In this document: one piece after another, positions 24,701 through 32,623 of the stretch
Numbering within the stretch: the first letter of the stretch is position 1
Layout of the letters: each line of letters starts with the position of its first letter
From: an uncultured Collinsella sp.
Lineage (GTDB): Bacteria > Actinomycetota > Coriobacteriia > Coriobacteriales > Coriobacteriaceae
NCBI GenBank assembly: GCA_900541025.1
Contig: UQIL01000017.1
Location: forward strand, 1 to 52,883
DNA length: 52,883 nucleotides
Direction: 5' to 3'
Made by a program: the position numbers and the translations under genes
The notes under the pieces: model-generated
The model's database searches: none
What the model was told of the DNA's origin: nothing
Seen by the model: the letters and a program-made list of their open reading frames with translations, nothing else

Positions 24701-25285
24701 TTACAGCTTGTTAGCGATCTTCTTTGCCGTGCGCTTGACGCCGGCCACCAGGCCTCCTGCAGGATGCTCCTTCTCGTAGGCTAGACGCTTCTCGCGCTTG
24801 GCATACTCTTCGACGATGATGTCGCCGTACTCGTCTTCAATCTTGTCGAAGAAGTCGACGGCGCCCTTAATTTCTTCAGCGGTCGGGTGTCCTTTTTGGA
24901 CACCGCCGGTGAGTTTGAACGGCCCCCACGTATCAAAGCCGGGGCAGCCGTAGACCTCCATAAAGATGGCCTGCCTCATGCGGCAGATACCATCGATATC
25001 CTTGCCGTACCACTTGTTTTTGCCACCGTAGGTCATAAGGCCAAACACCTTGTTCTGCGGCTGCAGCACGTTCGTGAGCACGCGTGCCATGTCCTTGTCG
25101 ATCTCGGAGTAATAGATGCCCGTGGCGACGCCAATCAGATGGTATTCGTGCAGGTCGGGGTACTCGTTTTTGCCAAGCGCCTTGACGTCGAGGGTATCGA
25201 TTTCGGGGTGCGCCTCGACGATGGCGTCCACGAGCTTTTTCGTATTGCCGTGGTGGCGCGAGGCATAGAGGATGATGGTTCGCAT
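24701..25285 (-). CDS. Flavodoxin family protein
   Basis: 194 residues of a cytoplasmic FMN-binding electron carrier or flavodoxin-like oxidoreductase. The N-terminus MRTIILYASRHHGNTKKLVDAI contains the phosphate-binding loop; TYGGKNKWYGKDIDG fits a later FMN contact loop. The C-terminal ~40 residues are basic (KREKRLAYEKEH, KRTAKKIANKL). ATG at 25285 has AAAGG upstream; a longer frame to 25441 adds an unlikely N-terminus. It is the only minus-strand gene between the nag/gnb genes and tRNA-Thr, and has no evident link to sugar metabolism. Confidence 0.85.
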   Translation of the reverse strand: MRTIILYASRHHGNTKKLVDAIVEAHPEIDTLDVKALGKNEYPDLHEYHLIGVATGIYYSEIDKDMARVLTNVLQPQNKVFGLMTYGGKNKWYGKDIDGICRMRQAIFMEVYGCPGFDTWGPFKLTGGVQKGHPTAEEIKGAVDFFDKIEDEYGDIIVEEYAKREKRLAYEKEHPAGGLVAGVKRTAKKIANKL

Positions 25286-25440
25286 AAGAAGGCCTTTCAG
25301 CTGTAATTGCATCAATGTCTGTATGGTGCCCCGTTGCATGCCTGGGATACCGGATGCATCGGTGAACGTGCGGGTTTGTCCTTTGGTCAGGGCCGAGACA
25401 GGTACTTGCGAGCAAAAGCAGTTGTTCGAAAGGATGGGCA

Positions 25441-26322
25441 ATGGAATACGCTCTCTCCAACGATTCGATTTCTATTAAGGTGTCCACGGCTGGTGGTTCG
25501 TTTACCTCGATTGAGGCTGGAGGTCGCGAGTACTTGTGGCAGGGCGATCCCGCCGTGTGGTCCGGCCGGGCACCGATTTGCTTCCCGATTTGCGGAGGCT
25601 TGCGCGACAACAGCGCCATGACGTTTGCCGGGCATCATGTAAAGCTCGCTCGCCACGGGTTTGCGCGCAAACAGGAGTGGAAGCTGCTGAGCCAAGGCGA
25701 AAACGAGCTGGTGATGTGCCTGGCTTCGGAGAATTACGCCGCGCTGCTGAGCGATTATCCGTATCCGTTTAAGCTTGTCGCTCGCTATACGCTCGAGGAC
25801 GCTGCCGTGCGCGTCTCCTATGAGGTGACCAACGAGGGAACCGAGGACATGCCGTTCTTTATCGGCGGTCATCCCGGCTTTAGGTGTCCGCTCGATGAGG
25901 GCGAGGCCTATACGGACTACGAGTTGCGCTTTGAGAAGGACGAGGCTGCGGAGCTTTGCACTGCCGTCCCCTCGACTGGCTTGATTGACGTGACCAATCG
26001 CTCCAAGAACCCCATGGTGGGAAAGACACTGCCTCTGTCGCATGAGCTCTTCGATTTTGCGGAGACCATCTTTGATGTGCTCGAGAGCCGTCAGGTCACG
26101 CTTTCCAAGAAGGGGGAGGACAAGGGCGTCCGCCTGAGCTTTGAGGGCTTCCCGTATCTCATTGTGTGGAGTAAGCCCGAGGGCGATTTTGTGGCGGTTG
26201 AGCCCTGGGGCGGCCTTTCGACCTGTTCCGATGAGGACGACGTACTTGAGCATAAGCGCGGCTGCCTTGTCGCTAAGCCCAAGGAGACCGTCGTTCGCTC
26301 GTTCACGATTGAGATTCTGTAA
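25441..26322 (+). CDS. lacX: Aldose-1-epimerase-like protein, LacX type (copy 1)
   Basis: 293 residues of the galactose-mutarotase superfamily, cytoplasmic. Motifs: STAGGSFTSIEAGGREYLWQ, ICFPICGGLRDN, LARHGFARKQEWKL, EVTNEGTEDMPFFIGGHPGF (with the conserved catalytic-type His) and VEPWGGLSTCSDEDD. The short length and these motifs match LacX of the lactococcal lac operon rather than GalM. ATG 25441 is the natural start. It is followed by a LacC-type kinase after 59 nt, and the same pair occurs at 50928-52798. Its precise substrate (a phosphorylated hexose, perhaps) is inferred. Confidence 0.85.
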   Translation: MEYALSNDSISIKVSTAGGSFTSIEAGGREYLWQGDPAVWSGRAPICFPICGGLRDNSAMTFAGHHVKLARHGFARKQEWKLLSQGENELVMCLASENYAALLSDYPYPFKLVARYTLEDAAVRVSYEVTNEGTEDMPFFIGGHPGFRCPLDEGEAYTDYELRFEKDEAAELCTAVPSTGLIDVTNRSKNPMVGKTLPLSHELFDFAETIFDVLESRQVTLSKKGEDKGVRLSFEGFPYLIVWSKPEGDFVAVEPWGGLSTCSDEDDVLEHKRGCLVAKPKETVVRSFTIEIL

Positions 26323-26381
26323 TTCCGTTTTGTCGACTCGTATCGCGAGGCACAAGGAGCCTGCGAGATAAGGAGCTAAAA

Positions 26382-27317
26382 ATGATCCTCACCGTTACGA
26401 TGAACCCGTCTGTCGATACGCGCTATCAGCTCGACGAGCTCGTTATCGACGACGTCAACCGCGTGACGCCCGAAAAGACCGCCGGCGGCAAGGGCCTCAA
26501 CGTGGCCCGTGTGCTGGGTCAGCTGGGCGACGACGTTGTGGCAACCGGTCTGCTCGGCGGCCACATGGGCGCCTACATGGCTGAGCTCATGGACGCCAAC
26601 GGTATTAACAACGACTTTGTGCCCATCAAGGGCGAGACTCGCATTTGCCTCAACATCCTCCACGCCGGCAACCAGACCGAGCTGCTCGAGAGTGGCCCGA
26701 CAATTGCCCCCGAGGAGCTCGATGCCTTTACCGCCAAGTTTACTGAGCTTGCGGGCAAGGCCGACGTCGTCACCATTTCGGGTTCTCTGCCCCGCGGTGT
26801 CGAGGCAGACTACTATGCCAAGATCACGGGCATTGCCGAGAACGCCGGCGCCAAGGTGCTGCTCGATACCTCGGGTGCTTCGCTCGAGGCCGCTCTTAAG
26901 TCCGAAATTAAGCCCGAGCTGGTCAAGCCTAACCTGACCGAGATCAACGGCCTTCTGGGCATGAGCTTTACCACCGACGATGTGGACGAGCTCCGCGCCG
27001 CGCTCGCCTCTGATGCCCGCTTCTCCGATATCCCCTGGGTCGTCGTGTCCATGGGTGCTGCCGGCTCCGTTGGCTTCCACAATGGCCGTGCGTTCCGCGC
27101 AAAGACGCCCGATATCCCTGCCGTTAACGCCACGGGCTCTGGTGACTCCACTATCGCAGGCTTCGCGCATGCCATCGCTGCCGGCGCAGACGACGAGACG
27201 GTGCTGCGTACCGCCAACACCTGCGGCAAGCTCAACGCCATGGATCCCATGACCGGCCATCTGGTCATGGACCGTTGGGACGAGGTCTACAACGGCGTTG
27301 TCGTGACCGAGCTGTAA
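26382..27317 (+). CDS. lacC: PfkB family kinase, tagatose-6-phosphate kinase (LacC) type, copy 1
   Basis: ATP-dependent kinase, 311 residues; LacC makes tagatose-1,6-bisphosphate. It begins MILTVTMNPSVDTRYQLDEL, has the PfkB signature GGKGLNVARVLGQLG (about 36-50), SGSLPRG, LDTSGASLEAAL, PNLTEINGLLG and the ATP-site/catalytic-Asp motif NATGSGDSTIAGF (about 248-260, base in GSGD). 1-Phosphofructokinase is the close alternative; the LacX neighbour and tagatose-6-P-producing AgaS upstream favour LacC. AAGGAG precedes the ATG. A nagA fragment lies just downstream. Confidence 0.82.
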   Translation: MILTVTMNPSVDTRYQLDELVIDDVNRVTPEKTAGGKGLNVARVLGQLGDDVVATGLLGGHMGAYMAELMDANGINNDFVPIKGETRICLNILHAGNQTELLESGPTIAPEELDAFTAKFTELAGKADVVTISGSLPRGVEADYYAKITGIAENAGAKVLLDTSGASLEAALKSEIKPELVKPNLTEINGLLGMSFTTDDVDELRAALASDARFSDIPWVVVSMGAAGSVGFHNGRAFRAKTPDIPAVNATGSGDSTIAGFAHAIAAGADDETVLRTANTCGKLNAMDPMTGHLVMDRWDEVYNGVVVTEL

Positions 27318-27363
27318 GAGCTTGGGCGTCGCCCCTGGCATCGGATGTTTGCTTATGGTTAGA

Positions 27364-27489
27364 GCCGACGACAAGTGCGGTAGCATTATGCCGGGGCGCG
27401 ACGCCGACGCTGTCGTGTTCAATCCCGACCTTACCCTGGTCGAGACGTATGTGGGTGGCAACAGCGTCGGTAACGCGTTTACCGAGTAG
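27364..27489 (+). pseudogene. nagA: 3' remnant of a nagA gene
   Basis: Without a start or ribosome binding site, the frame encodes the last ~41 residues of NagA: ADDKCGSIMPGRDADAVVF, then the LTLVETYVGG and SVGNAFTE end. From 27411 it is base-for-base identical to nagA copy 1 (14775-14853); before that it has mismatches, such as Ala for the Phe of both full copies. It was left by the duplication that also copied yhcH. Confidence 0.85.
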
Positions 27490-27994
27490 CCGCCAAAGAA
27501 ACGAACCGAGAGGGGATTTAGATGATTTACGGTGCATTGGGCGATATCGAGGAGTACCGCGGAATGCTCAAGGGCCTCGACGTGCTGATCGACTGGCTCG
27601 AGGAGAACGACCCGGCGCAGCTCGAGGTCGGAAGCCATCCGATTCTGGGTGATAAGGTCTTTGCGAACGTCATGGCTCCCACGACGCGTCCCGAGGACGA
27701 GGCTCACTATGAGACGCATCAGCGCTATCACGATCTGCAGATCGACGTCGAGGGTCGCGAGGCCTTTAAGGTCGCTACGGGTAGCCTGACGCTGGTCCAG
27801 GAGTTTGACGAGAAGGACGATTACGATCTGGTCGATTCCGACACTTCGATCGCCGGCGATCTTGCCGACGACAAGTTCGCGCTGTTTGTTGCCGGCGAGC
27901 CTCACATGCCCACGCTCGAGTTCCCGGGCGATGGCGCACAGCCGGTCAAGAAGATCTGCTTTAAGCTGCTTGCAGACGCTTACTGGGAGGAGTA
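27411..27994 (+). repeat. 584-bp exact duplication, copy 2
   Basis: Identical by eye to 14775-15358, covering the nagA remnant end and all but the last base of yhcH (TAA there, TAG here). Confidence 0.85.
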
Positions 27995-27995
27995 G
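27522..27995 (+). CDS. YhcH/YjgK/YiaL (DUF386) family protein, copy 2
   Basis: 157 residues, identical to the protein at 14886-15359, including the HYETHQRYHDLQIDVEGRE metal-site region. The coding DNA is also identical apart from the stop codon. It keeps the same GAGAGGGG ribosome binding site, because the duplicated block includes it. It follows lacC and the nagA remnant, so its promoter is probably the lacX-lacC one. Complete identity suggests a very recent copy or gene conversion; the flanks are clearly diverged. Confidence 0.88.
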   Translation: MIYGALGDIEEYRGMLKGLDVLIDWLEENDPAQLEVGSHPILGDKVFANVMAPTTRPEDEAHYETHQRYHDLQIDVEGREAFKVATGSLTLVQEFDEKDDYDLVDSDTSIAGDLADDKFALFVAGEPHMPTLEFPGDGAQPVKKICFKLLADAYWEE

Positions 27996-28053
27996 CGCGC
28001 TGCTCGGCTGAGCTGTTCGTATGCTGGCGTGATTCCATTGAGGAGCGCGCTTG

Positions 28054-28103
28054 AGCCCCGTTAATCGCGGTTCCCTTGGGGATTGCGGTTGGCGGGGCTT
28101 TTT
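28054..28103 (+). terminator. Terminator after yhcH copy 2
   Basis: AGCCCCG (28054-28060) pairs with CGGGGCT (28093-28099), with an inner GGTTCCC/GGGGATT stem, followed by TTTTT. It occupies the same place as the terminator after copy 1 but has a different sequence. Confidence 0.7.
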
Positions 28104-28167
28104 GTTGAGTAGGGGAGTTGCCGGCGGCGTTGTGCTTGGATTGGCGGATATGCGCCCGAAATTGGCA

Positions 28168-28192
28168 ACAAAAAAGCCGCCCGAAGGCGGCT
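28168..28192 (-). terminator. Terminator of tRNA-Thr
   Basis: AGCCGCC (28175-28181), CGAA loop, GGCGGCT (28186-28192); the A-run at 28169-28175 is a U-run on the minus strand. Confidence 0.85.
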
Positions 28193-28203
28193 ATCTTGTG
28201 CAA

Positions 28204-28279
28204 TGGAGCCAGCGACCGGGCTCGAACCGGTGACCCCCGCTTTACGAGAGCGGTGCTCTACCAACTGAGCTACGCTGGC
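28204..28279 (-). tRNA. tRNA-Thr (anticodon CGT)
   Basis: Read on the minus strand it starts GCCAGCG and ends CGCTGGC-T-CCA, a perfect 7-bp acceptor stem with encoded CCA. The D arm contains AGCTCAGTTGGTAGAGC, the anticodon stem-loop is CCGCT-CTCGTAA-AGCGG with anticodon CGT, and the T arm has GGTTCGAACCC. Length 76 nt. A terminator follows directly. No partial copy of its 3' end was seen elsewhere in the window, so there is no sign of an integrated element. Confidence 0.96.
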
Positions 28280-28436
28280 GGCCATATGGTGACGCAACTG
28301 AGGCGTCAACGGCTGTCTATGATACGGGACATCGCAAATCCGCGCAAGTGTTCTGACGGCTTTTCTCACTTTAAATGCACTAATATTGGAGGCGTGACAT
28401 CTTGCTCTTACGGGTCTCAAGCAGAATGGGGCAGCG

Positions 28437-28931
28437 ATGGCTCAACCCAAGATTCTTCTCACACGCATTGATGACCGTTTCATTTACGGGCAAGACGTTG
28501 AGCTGTGGAACGAGGCTGTGGGTTCCAATCTCGTCCTGATCGTCAACGACGAGATTGCGGCGGATTCGCGCCAATGGGCACCCATGAGGGTAGCGTCGCC
28601 AGAAGGCGTTTGGACGCGGTTTTTCTCGGTGCAAAGGACTATCGACATCATTCACACTGCGGCGCCGCGCCAATTGATCTTGATCATGGTGGCCTCACCC
28701 GCCGATGCACTCGCGCTGGTTAAAGGCGGTGTGCCAATAACCAAGATCAGCATCGGCCATATGCAGGCAGGGGAGGGAAAGCGCTCTGTAACGCCTGCCG
28801 TTGCCATAGACGATACGGACACCGCCGCCCTCGAAGAACTGCGAGAACTAGGCATAGAGCTAGAAATCCGCTTACTCCCCAGCTCCGACCCCGATCCCAT
28901 CCAACTAGTCATCCAAGAACGTCCCCAATGA
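28437..28931 (+). CDS. Orphan EIIB-like protein (mannose family) with the phosphorylatable His replaced by Tyr
   Basis: 164 residues with the full length and N-terminus of a mannose-family EIIB: ILLTRIDDRFIYGQDVELW. Active members have RLIHGQV; here the His is Tyr (residue 17, TAC at 28485-28487). It therefore cannot carry phosphate the usual way. NDEIAADSRQWAPMRVASP and ISIGHMQAGEGKRSV keep the fold's later motifs. No EIIC, EIID or EIIA genes adjoin it. It may be a decoy or sensor that binds PTS partners, or a decaying gene, but the frame is intact. The last codons lie inside a palindromic repeat that supplies the stop. Confidence 0.8.
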   Translation: MAQPKILLTRIDDRFIYGQDVELWNEAVGSNLVLIVNDEIAADSRQWAPMRVASPEGVWTRFFSVQRTIDIIHTAAPRQLILIMVASPADALALVKGGVPITKISIGHMQAGEGKRSVTPAVAIDDTDTAALEELRELGIELEIRLLPSSDPDPIQLVIQERPQ

Positions 28932-28935
28932 CTAG
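28905..28935. repeat. REP-like palindromic element
   Basis: CTAGTCAT (28905-28912) and ATGACTAG (28928-28935) are inverted; on the minus strand the element reads CTAGTCATTGGGGACGTTCT. Two further copies lie at 48073-48121. Such short palindromes are typically spread by REP-associated (Y1-type) transposases; no such transposase gene is in the window. Confidence 0.6.
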
Positions 28936-28999
28936 GTAGAAAAACACCCGTCGGCGGTGTGCCGGCGGGCGCTGCTGTGCGATATGTCGCGTTGTGGGC

Positions 29000-30052
29000 T
29001 TAGTGCCTCATAAGGTGGTACTCGATCACATTGCTATAGGGGTGACCCGGGCCCACGATGCCCTGCGGGAACAGCGGCTGGTGCGGCGTGTCGGGGTACA
29101 TCTCGGCCTCGAGGGCAAAGCCGGCGCCCCAGCCATAGTTGGCATCGTCCTTGGCGTGCTCGTCGCCCAGCCAGTTGCCGGTGTAGAGCTGCACGCCCGG
29201 TGCGGTGGTGTAGTAGTCCAGCTCGCGACCGGTCCACATCTCCTCGACGTGCATCGCGCGGCGCAGGTTGCGACCGTACTGATAGCCATCGATGCACAGG
29301 CAGTGGTCGTAGCCACGGGCCTGCTTAATCTGCGGGTCGTCGGCCTCCATGCCAGGCGCGACGGGACGCAGCTCGCGGAAGTCAAACGGCGTACCCTCGA
29401 CCGGAGCAATCTCGCCGGTGGGGATGTTCTGCTCGTTAATGGGCAGGTAGTGTGCAGCGTTGGCGACAAAGAAGTGCTCGCAGTCCATGCCGGCGTTATG
29501 GCCGGCAAGGTTAAAGTACGTGTGGTTGGTCATGGACACGTAGGTGGCGCGGTCGCTCTCGCAGCTGTACTCGATACGGAAGCGGCCCGTCGGCGTCACG
29601 GTGAACACGGCCGTAAAGGTGCGGTTGCCGGGAAGTCCCAGCTCGCCATCCTCGAGCGAGGTAGTCATGCGTACGGCATTGTGGAGCTCGTCGAGTTCAA
29701 CATCCCACACGCGCTTGTGCAGGCCGTGCTCAAGGTCGCTGTGCAGGTTGTTGGCGCCCTCGTTGGCGGGCATGTGCCAGTCCGTGCCGTCGATGGTGAT
29801 CGTGGCGTCTGCGGTGCGGTTGGCCACGGGGCCGATGGTCGCGCCAAAGCAGGCGGGGTTATCAAAATAATCCTCGAGCTTATCGAAGCCCAGCACCACA
29901 TCGCGCACGTTGCCGGGAATGTCGGGCACGTCGATGCCCAGTACGGTGGCGCCGTAGTCCATAATGCGAACGCAGATCTCGGGCCCGTTGAGGGTGTAGC
30001 GATGAACGGGGGTACCGCACGGCGCGGTGCCGAAAAGCTCGGAAGTGATCAT
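29000..30052 (-). CDS. galM: Aldose 1-epimerase (galactose mutarotase)
   Basis: Cytoplasmic enzyme interconverting alpha and beta anomers of galactose and related sugars. 350 residues, a normal GalM length. Motifs: DYGATVLGIDVPD, GATIGPVANRTADA, NLHSDLEHGLHKRVW, MTNHTYFNLAGH (catalytic His), and ALEAEMYPDTPHQPLFP (catalytic Glu region). The start at 30052 has AGGAA upstream. It is divergent from the DeoR-type regulator gene across a 205-bp region, so both may share a control region. Galactose released by the GH35 enzyme would need it. Confidence 0.9.
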   Translation of the reverse strand: MITSELFGTAPCGTPVHRYTLNGPEICVRIMDYGATVLGIDVPDIPGNVRDVVLGFDKLEDYFDNPACFGATIGPVANRTADATITIDGTDWHMPANEGANNLHSDLEHGLHKRVWDVELDELHNAVRMTTSLEDGELGLPGNRTFTAVFTVTPTGRFRIEYSCESDRATYVSMTNHTYFNLAGHNAGMDCEHFFVANAAHYLPINEQNIPTGEIAPVEGTPFDFRELRPVAPGMEADDPQIKQARGYDHCLCIDGYQYGRNLRRAMHVEEMWTGRELDYYTTAPGVQLYTGNWLGDEHAKDDANYGWGAGFALEAEMYPDTPHQPLFPQGIVGPGHPYSNVIEYHLMRH

Positions 30053-30205
30053 TTGGTTCCTAACATCGAGGTATTTCGGACAAACTGTAGCGCGAACAGG
30101 CGAGATTATCACTACACCCCACTAAAGCAGGGGGTATTTTTCTCAAAAAAGTGATGATTGGAGCTGTGCGGGCGTTCATTTCTGACGCGCGCGAGTCTGA
30201 TACAA

Positions 30206-30229
30206 TTTGTTCGTTATTGTTTGAATTGA
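30206..30229 (+). promoter_or_regulatory. Candidate LacR/DeoR-type operator
   Basis: The AT-rich stretch TTTGTTC-GTTATTGTTTGAATTGA contains GTTATTGTTT and TTGTTTGAAT, both of which recur before lacF at 47552-47570. It lies about 30 bp before the DeoR gene start and overlaps a TACAAT -10-like hexamer, consistent with autoregulation. Confidence 0.4.
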
Positions 30230-30257
30230 CGTGAGCGTGGAACAGCGAGGACTCATC

Positions 30258-31022
30258 GTGATTAAAGCGGAGCGACAGGATAAGGTTCGTCAGCTGCTCG
30301 AGGAGCAGGGTACGGTTTCGGTCAAGGAGATCTCGGACGCGCTGGGCGTCTCGGATATGACGATCCGCCGCGATCTTGAGGAACTCGCGAGCTTGGGCGA
30401 GATCGAGCGCGTGCATGGCGGTGCCCGCAGTGCGCAGGGCCGCCCCCATGCGATGCTTCGCCATGAGTACTCGCACAGCGAAAAGCGCTCCAAGCATGCT
30501 GAGGAAAAGCTGCAGATCGCACACCGTGCCGTGGAGCTCATCGAAGAGGGCTCGACTATCTTTTTGGGTACGGGCACCACGGTTGAGCAGATGGCCTCGA
30601 TGCTGCCGGCGTGCCGCCTGCGCATCGTGACCAATTCGCTTTCGGTCTTTAACCTGCTCGAGGCGCGCGAGGACTGTGACCTGTGCCTGGTGGGCGGTAT
30701 GTACCGCCGTCGTACTGCCGCCTTTGTGGGCCCCACGGCCGAGGACACCTTGCGCGCGCTGGGAATCGACGCGGCCTTTATCGGCGCGAACGGCATTCTG
30801 GATGGCGATGTATCCACGTCCAACATGGACGAGGGGCGTATCCAGCAGCTCGCCTTTAGCAAGGCCGACTCGCGCTATCTGATCGCCGACTCCAGCAAGA
30901 TCGGCAAGCGCGACTTCTACACCTTCTGCCGCCTGGACAGCCTGGACGCCGTAGTGTGCGAGCCGAGCATCTCCGCCGAAGACCGCGCCGCCATCGAGGA
31001 GCACACGCAGGTCATTTGCTAA
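30258..31022 (+). CDS. DeoR family transcriptional regulator (candidate LacR)
   Basis: 254 residues from GTG 30258 (GAGG 7 nt upstream). The N-terminal helix-turn-helix (about 3-60) contains RQDKVRQLLEEQGTVSVKEI, ALGVSDMTIRRDLEELASLG and ERVHGGARS. The C-terminal sugar-phosphate sensor domain has IFLGTGTTVEQMASML, VGGMYRRRTAAFVGP, AFIGANGI and RYLIADSSKIGKRDFYTF. In Lactococcus, LacR of this family represses the tagatose-6-P genes; matching AT-rich boxes before lacF and lacA in this window make that role plausible here. Other phosphosugar-responsive DeoR roles remain possible. It ends immediately next to the convergent AlbA_2 gene. Confidence 0.88.
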   Translation: MIKAERQDKVRQLLEEQGTVSVKEISDALGVSDMTIRRDLEELASLGEIERVHGGARSAQGRPHAMLRHEYSHSEKRSKHAEEKLQIAHRAVELIEEGSTIFLGTGTTVEQMASMLPACRLRIVTNSLSVFNLLEAREDCDLCLVGGMYRRRTAAFVGPTAEDTLRALGIDAAFIGANGILDGDVSTSNMDEGRIQQLAFSKADSRYLIADSSKIGKRDFYTFCRLDSLDAVVCEPSISAEDRAAIEEHTQVIC

Positions 31023-32279
31023 CTAGCGTAGCAGGCGATACTTCTGCCCTCTGCCGGTGCCTTCAACTGTCGCCAGGCCTGTCTCAACGAGTTTTTTGAG
31101 GATGCGAAGAAGCTTCGAGCGACTAAAGGTGACTTTGGCCGCAAGCTCGCTTGTCGATTGAGGGTGTACTCCGCTCAGCAGTCCGAATACGATAAGTTCG
31201 TCGCCTTTGAGCCCCGGGTTATCCATGAGTAGGGGAAGTGTTACCACAATGGCGTTATCCGAAACTTGAAACCGGGGCTTTCTGACGCTGTCCTTATAGG
31301 TATCGCGAATTCGCATGATGCCCGTTCCAAAGGCTTCGATAAGACCCAGGCGCAAAAAGACTTCGGCAAGAATACGATTGCGTCTAACGGATAGCATGTC
31401 GGACAGATATTCATCGACGGTCATGCTTGCCGGCAAGCCGCCGGGCGAAGCGACTTCCACACGGTCGTCGAACATCGAGATGCGGATGTGTGCGGGCGCA
31501 TCCCAAGTCCTATGAACGACTGCATTGGTAATGGCCTCGCGGAATGCTTCGAGCGGAATGAGCTCCTTGCGGATCCGCTCCATCCCCTGGATCTCTTCGT
31601 AGCAGTACTGGGCTTCGAAAAGCTCAAGGGCTCCGTCAATTTCCGCTAGAACGGATGCATGTTCAAGAGTCTTGCGCTGCTTAATGAGGTTGATAGTTTC
31701 ACCAAACACTGCGATGTCGATACCCGGGAAGCCATTCTCGTCCGCGAGCAGTTCTGCCGCGTTGTTGTAGGTTCCGGTTTCATCAAGCAGGCCAAGGGTT
31801 TTGAGAGTATCGGTTGTGAATGACTGAAGCGAAAGTTTTGCTGTTAGACGATTCTCTAAAACGGTGAAAGATAAATCTTGTTTGTTTGCCGGGAGCTGCT
31901 CAAAGGAGAGGTTTTGACCCTCGAGTACAAGACGCGAAAGGCCTAGGGTATCAACTGGAATGGTCGCGGTGTCATTGCGCTTGTATGCCTTCGAGCGGTA
32001 TAGGTAAGGCTTCGATCTGCCGGGAAAGACCGTAAGCTCCACGGTTGCATCGGGCTCGTCGATCTTTAGGGAGTAATCGGGCTGGGGGATGATCGAATCG
32101 TTAATCTTGTTTTCGATATCCAGGCAGGTCTGCTTGGGGTCATCGAGGCCAACGGCTTCTCCGTCGTCGTTAATTCCAAATAGAACGCGTCCTCCCGTGC
32201 CATTTGCATAAGCGGAGACGGTTTTAAGGAACGAATTGGTGACGCATTCCTTGAATTCAAGATCTTTGGATTCTTGCAT
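31023..32279 (-). CDS. AlbA_2-domain ATP-binding regulator
   Basis: 418 residues. The N-terminal AlbA_2/Schlafen-type domain (about 1-120) is marked by ESKDLEFKECVTNSFLKTV, SAYANGTGGRVLFGIND and PGRSKPYLYRSKAYKR. The middle part has a GHKL-ATPase-like segment (about 240-320) with AFREAITNAVVHRTW and FDDRVEVASPGGLP. The C-terminus is a winged helix (SELAAKVTFSRSKLLRILKKL). Such proteins are thought to be nucleic-acid-binding regulators; targets are unknown. The start at 32279 has GGAG upstream; a longer frame would run through the repeat-rich promoter. Less G/C-biased codons than its neighbours suggest an accessory gene. Confidence 0.85.
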   Translation of the reverse strand: MQESKDLEFKECVTNSFLKTVSAYANGTGGRVLFGINDDGEAVGLDDPKQTCLDIENKINDSIIPQPDYSLKIDEPDATVELTVFPGRSKPYLYRSKAYKRNDTATIPVDTLGLSRLVLEGQNLSFEQLPANKQDLSFTVLENRLTAKLSLQSFTTDTLKTLGLLDETGTYNNAAELLADENGFPGIDIAVFGETINLIKQRKTLEHASVLAEIDGALELFEAQYCYEEIQGMERIRKELIPLEAFREAITNAVVHRTWDAPAHIRISMFDDRVEVASPGGLPASMTVDEYLSDMLSVRRNRILAEVFLRLGLIEAFGTGIMRIRDTYKDSVRKPRFQVSDNAIVVTLPLLMDNPGLKGDELIVFGLLSGVHPQSTSELAAKVTFSRSKLLRILKKLVETGLATVEGTGRGQKYRLLR

Positions 32280-32303
32280 TGTGATGCTCCGTTTCGCTTC
32301 AAT

Positions 32304-32421
32304 TTGACGTGAAAAATAACACGTAAAAATTTTACACGTCATTTTACGCGTCAAAATTATGACACGAAAAAATTTGCGTGTCATTATGCGCGTCAAAGTG
32401 ACGCGAAATGACGCGCAAACG
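32304..32421. promoter_or_regulatory. Array of TGACRCG half-sites upstream of the AlbA_2 gene
   Basis: In about 118 bp there are at least eight copies of a TGAC(A/G)CG-type half-site in both orientations, mostly next to A/T runs: TTGACGTGAAAA, TTTTACACGTCA, TTTTACGCGTCA, TGACACGAAAA, TTTGCGTGTCA, TGCGCGTCA and TGACGCGAAATGACGCG. The cluster lies 25-140 bp before the AlbA_2 start, so it is probably that protein's own control region. Confidence 0.6.
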
Positions 32422-32623
32422 CGAATGCATTGGCATTCTGAACAATAACGGAGTTTGTAAGCCTGGGGCTTGATTGGGCTAACGCATGGAATTATCCGTA
32501 TTCTCGAACACGCTTTCGGTATCATTTTGGCATTAAAAGATACCGAAGTGTGTTCGTGATGCCGATAATAATTAAGAAAGAGGAGCGCTTCGTAGCTGCC
32601 TGGAAAGTGAGGATTTGACCATC

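Noticed and set aside
28204..28279. tRNA-Thr as the attachment site of an integrated island
   Set aside because: No integrase gene and no direct repeat of the tRNA 3' end were found in the window.
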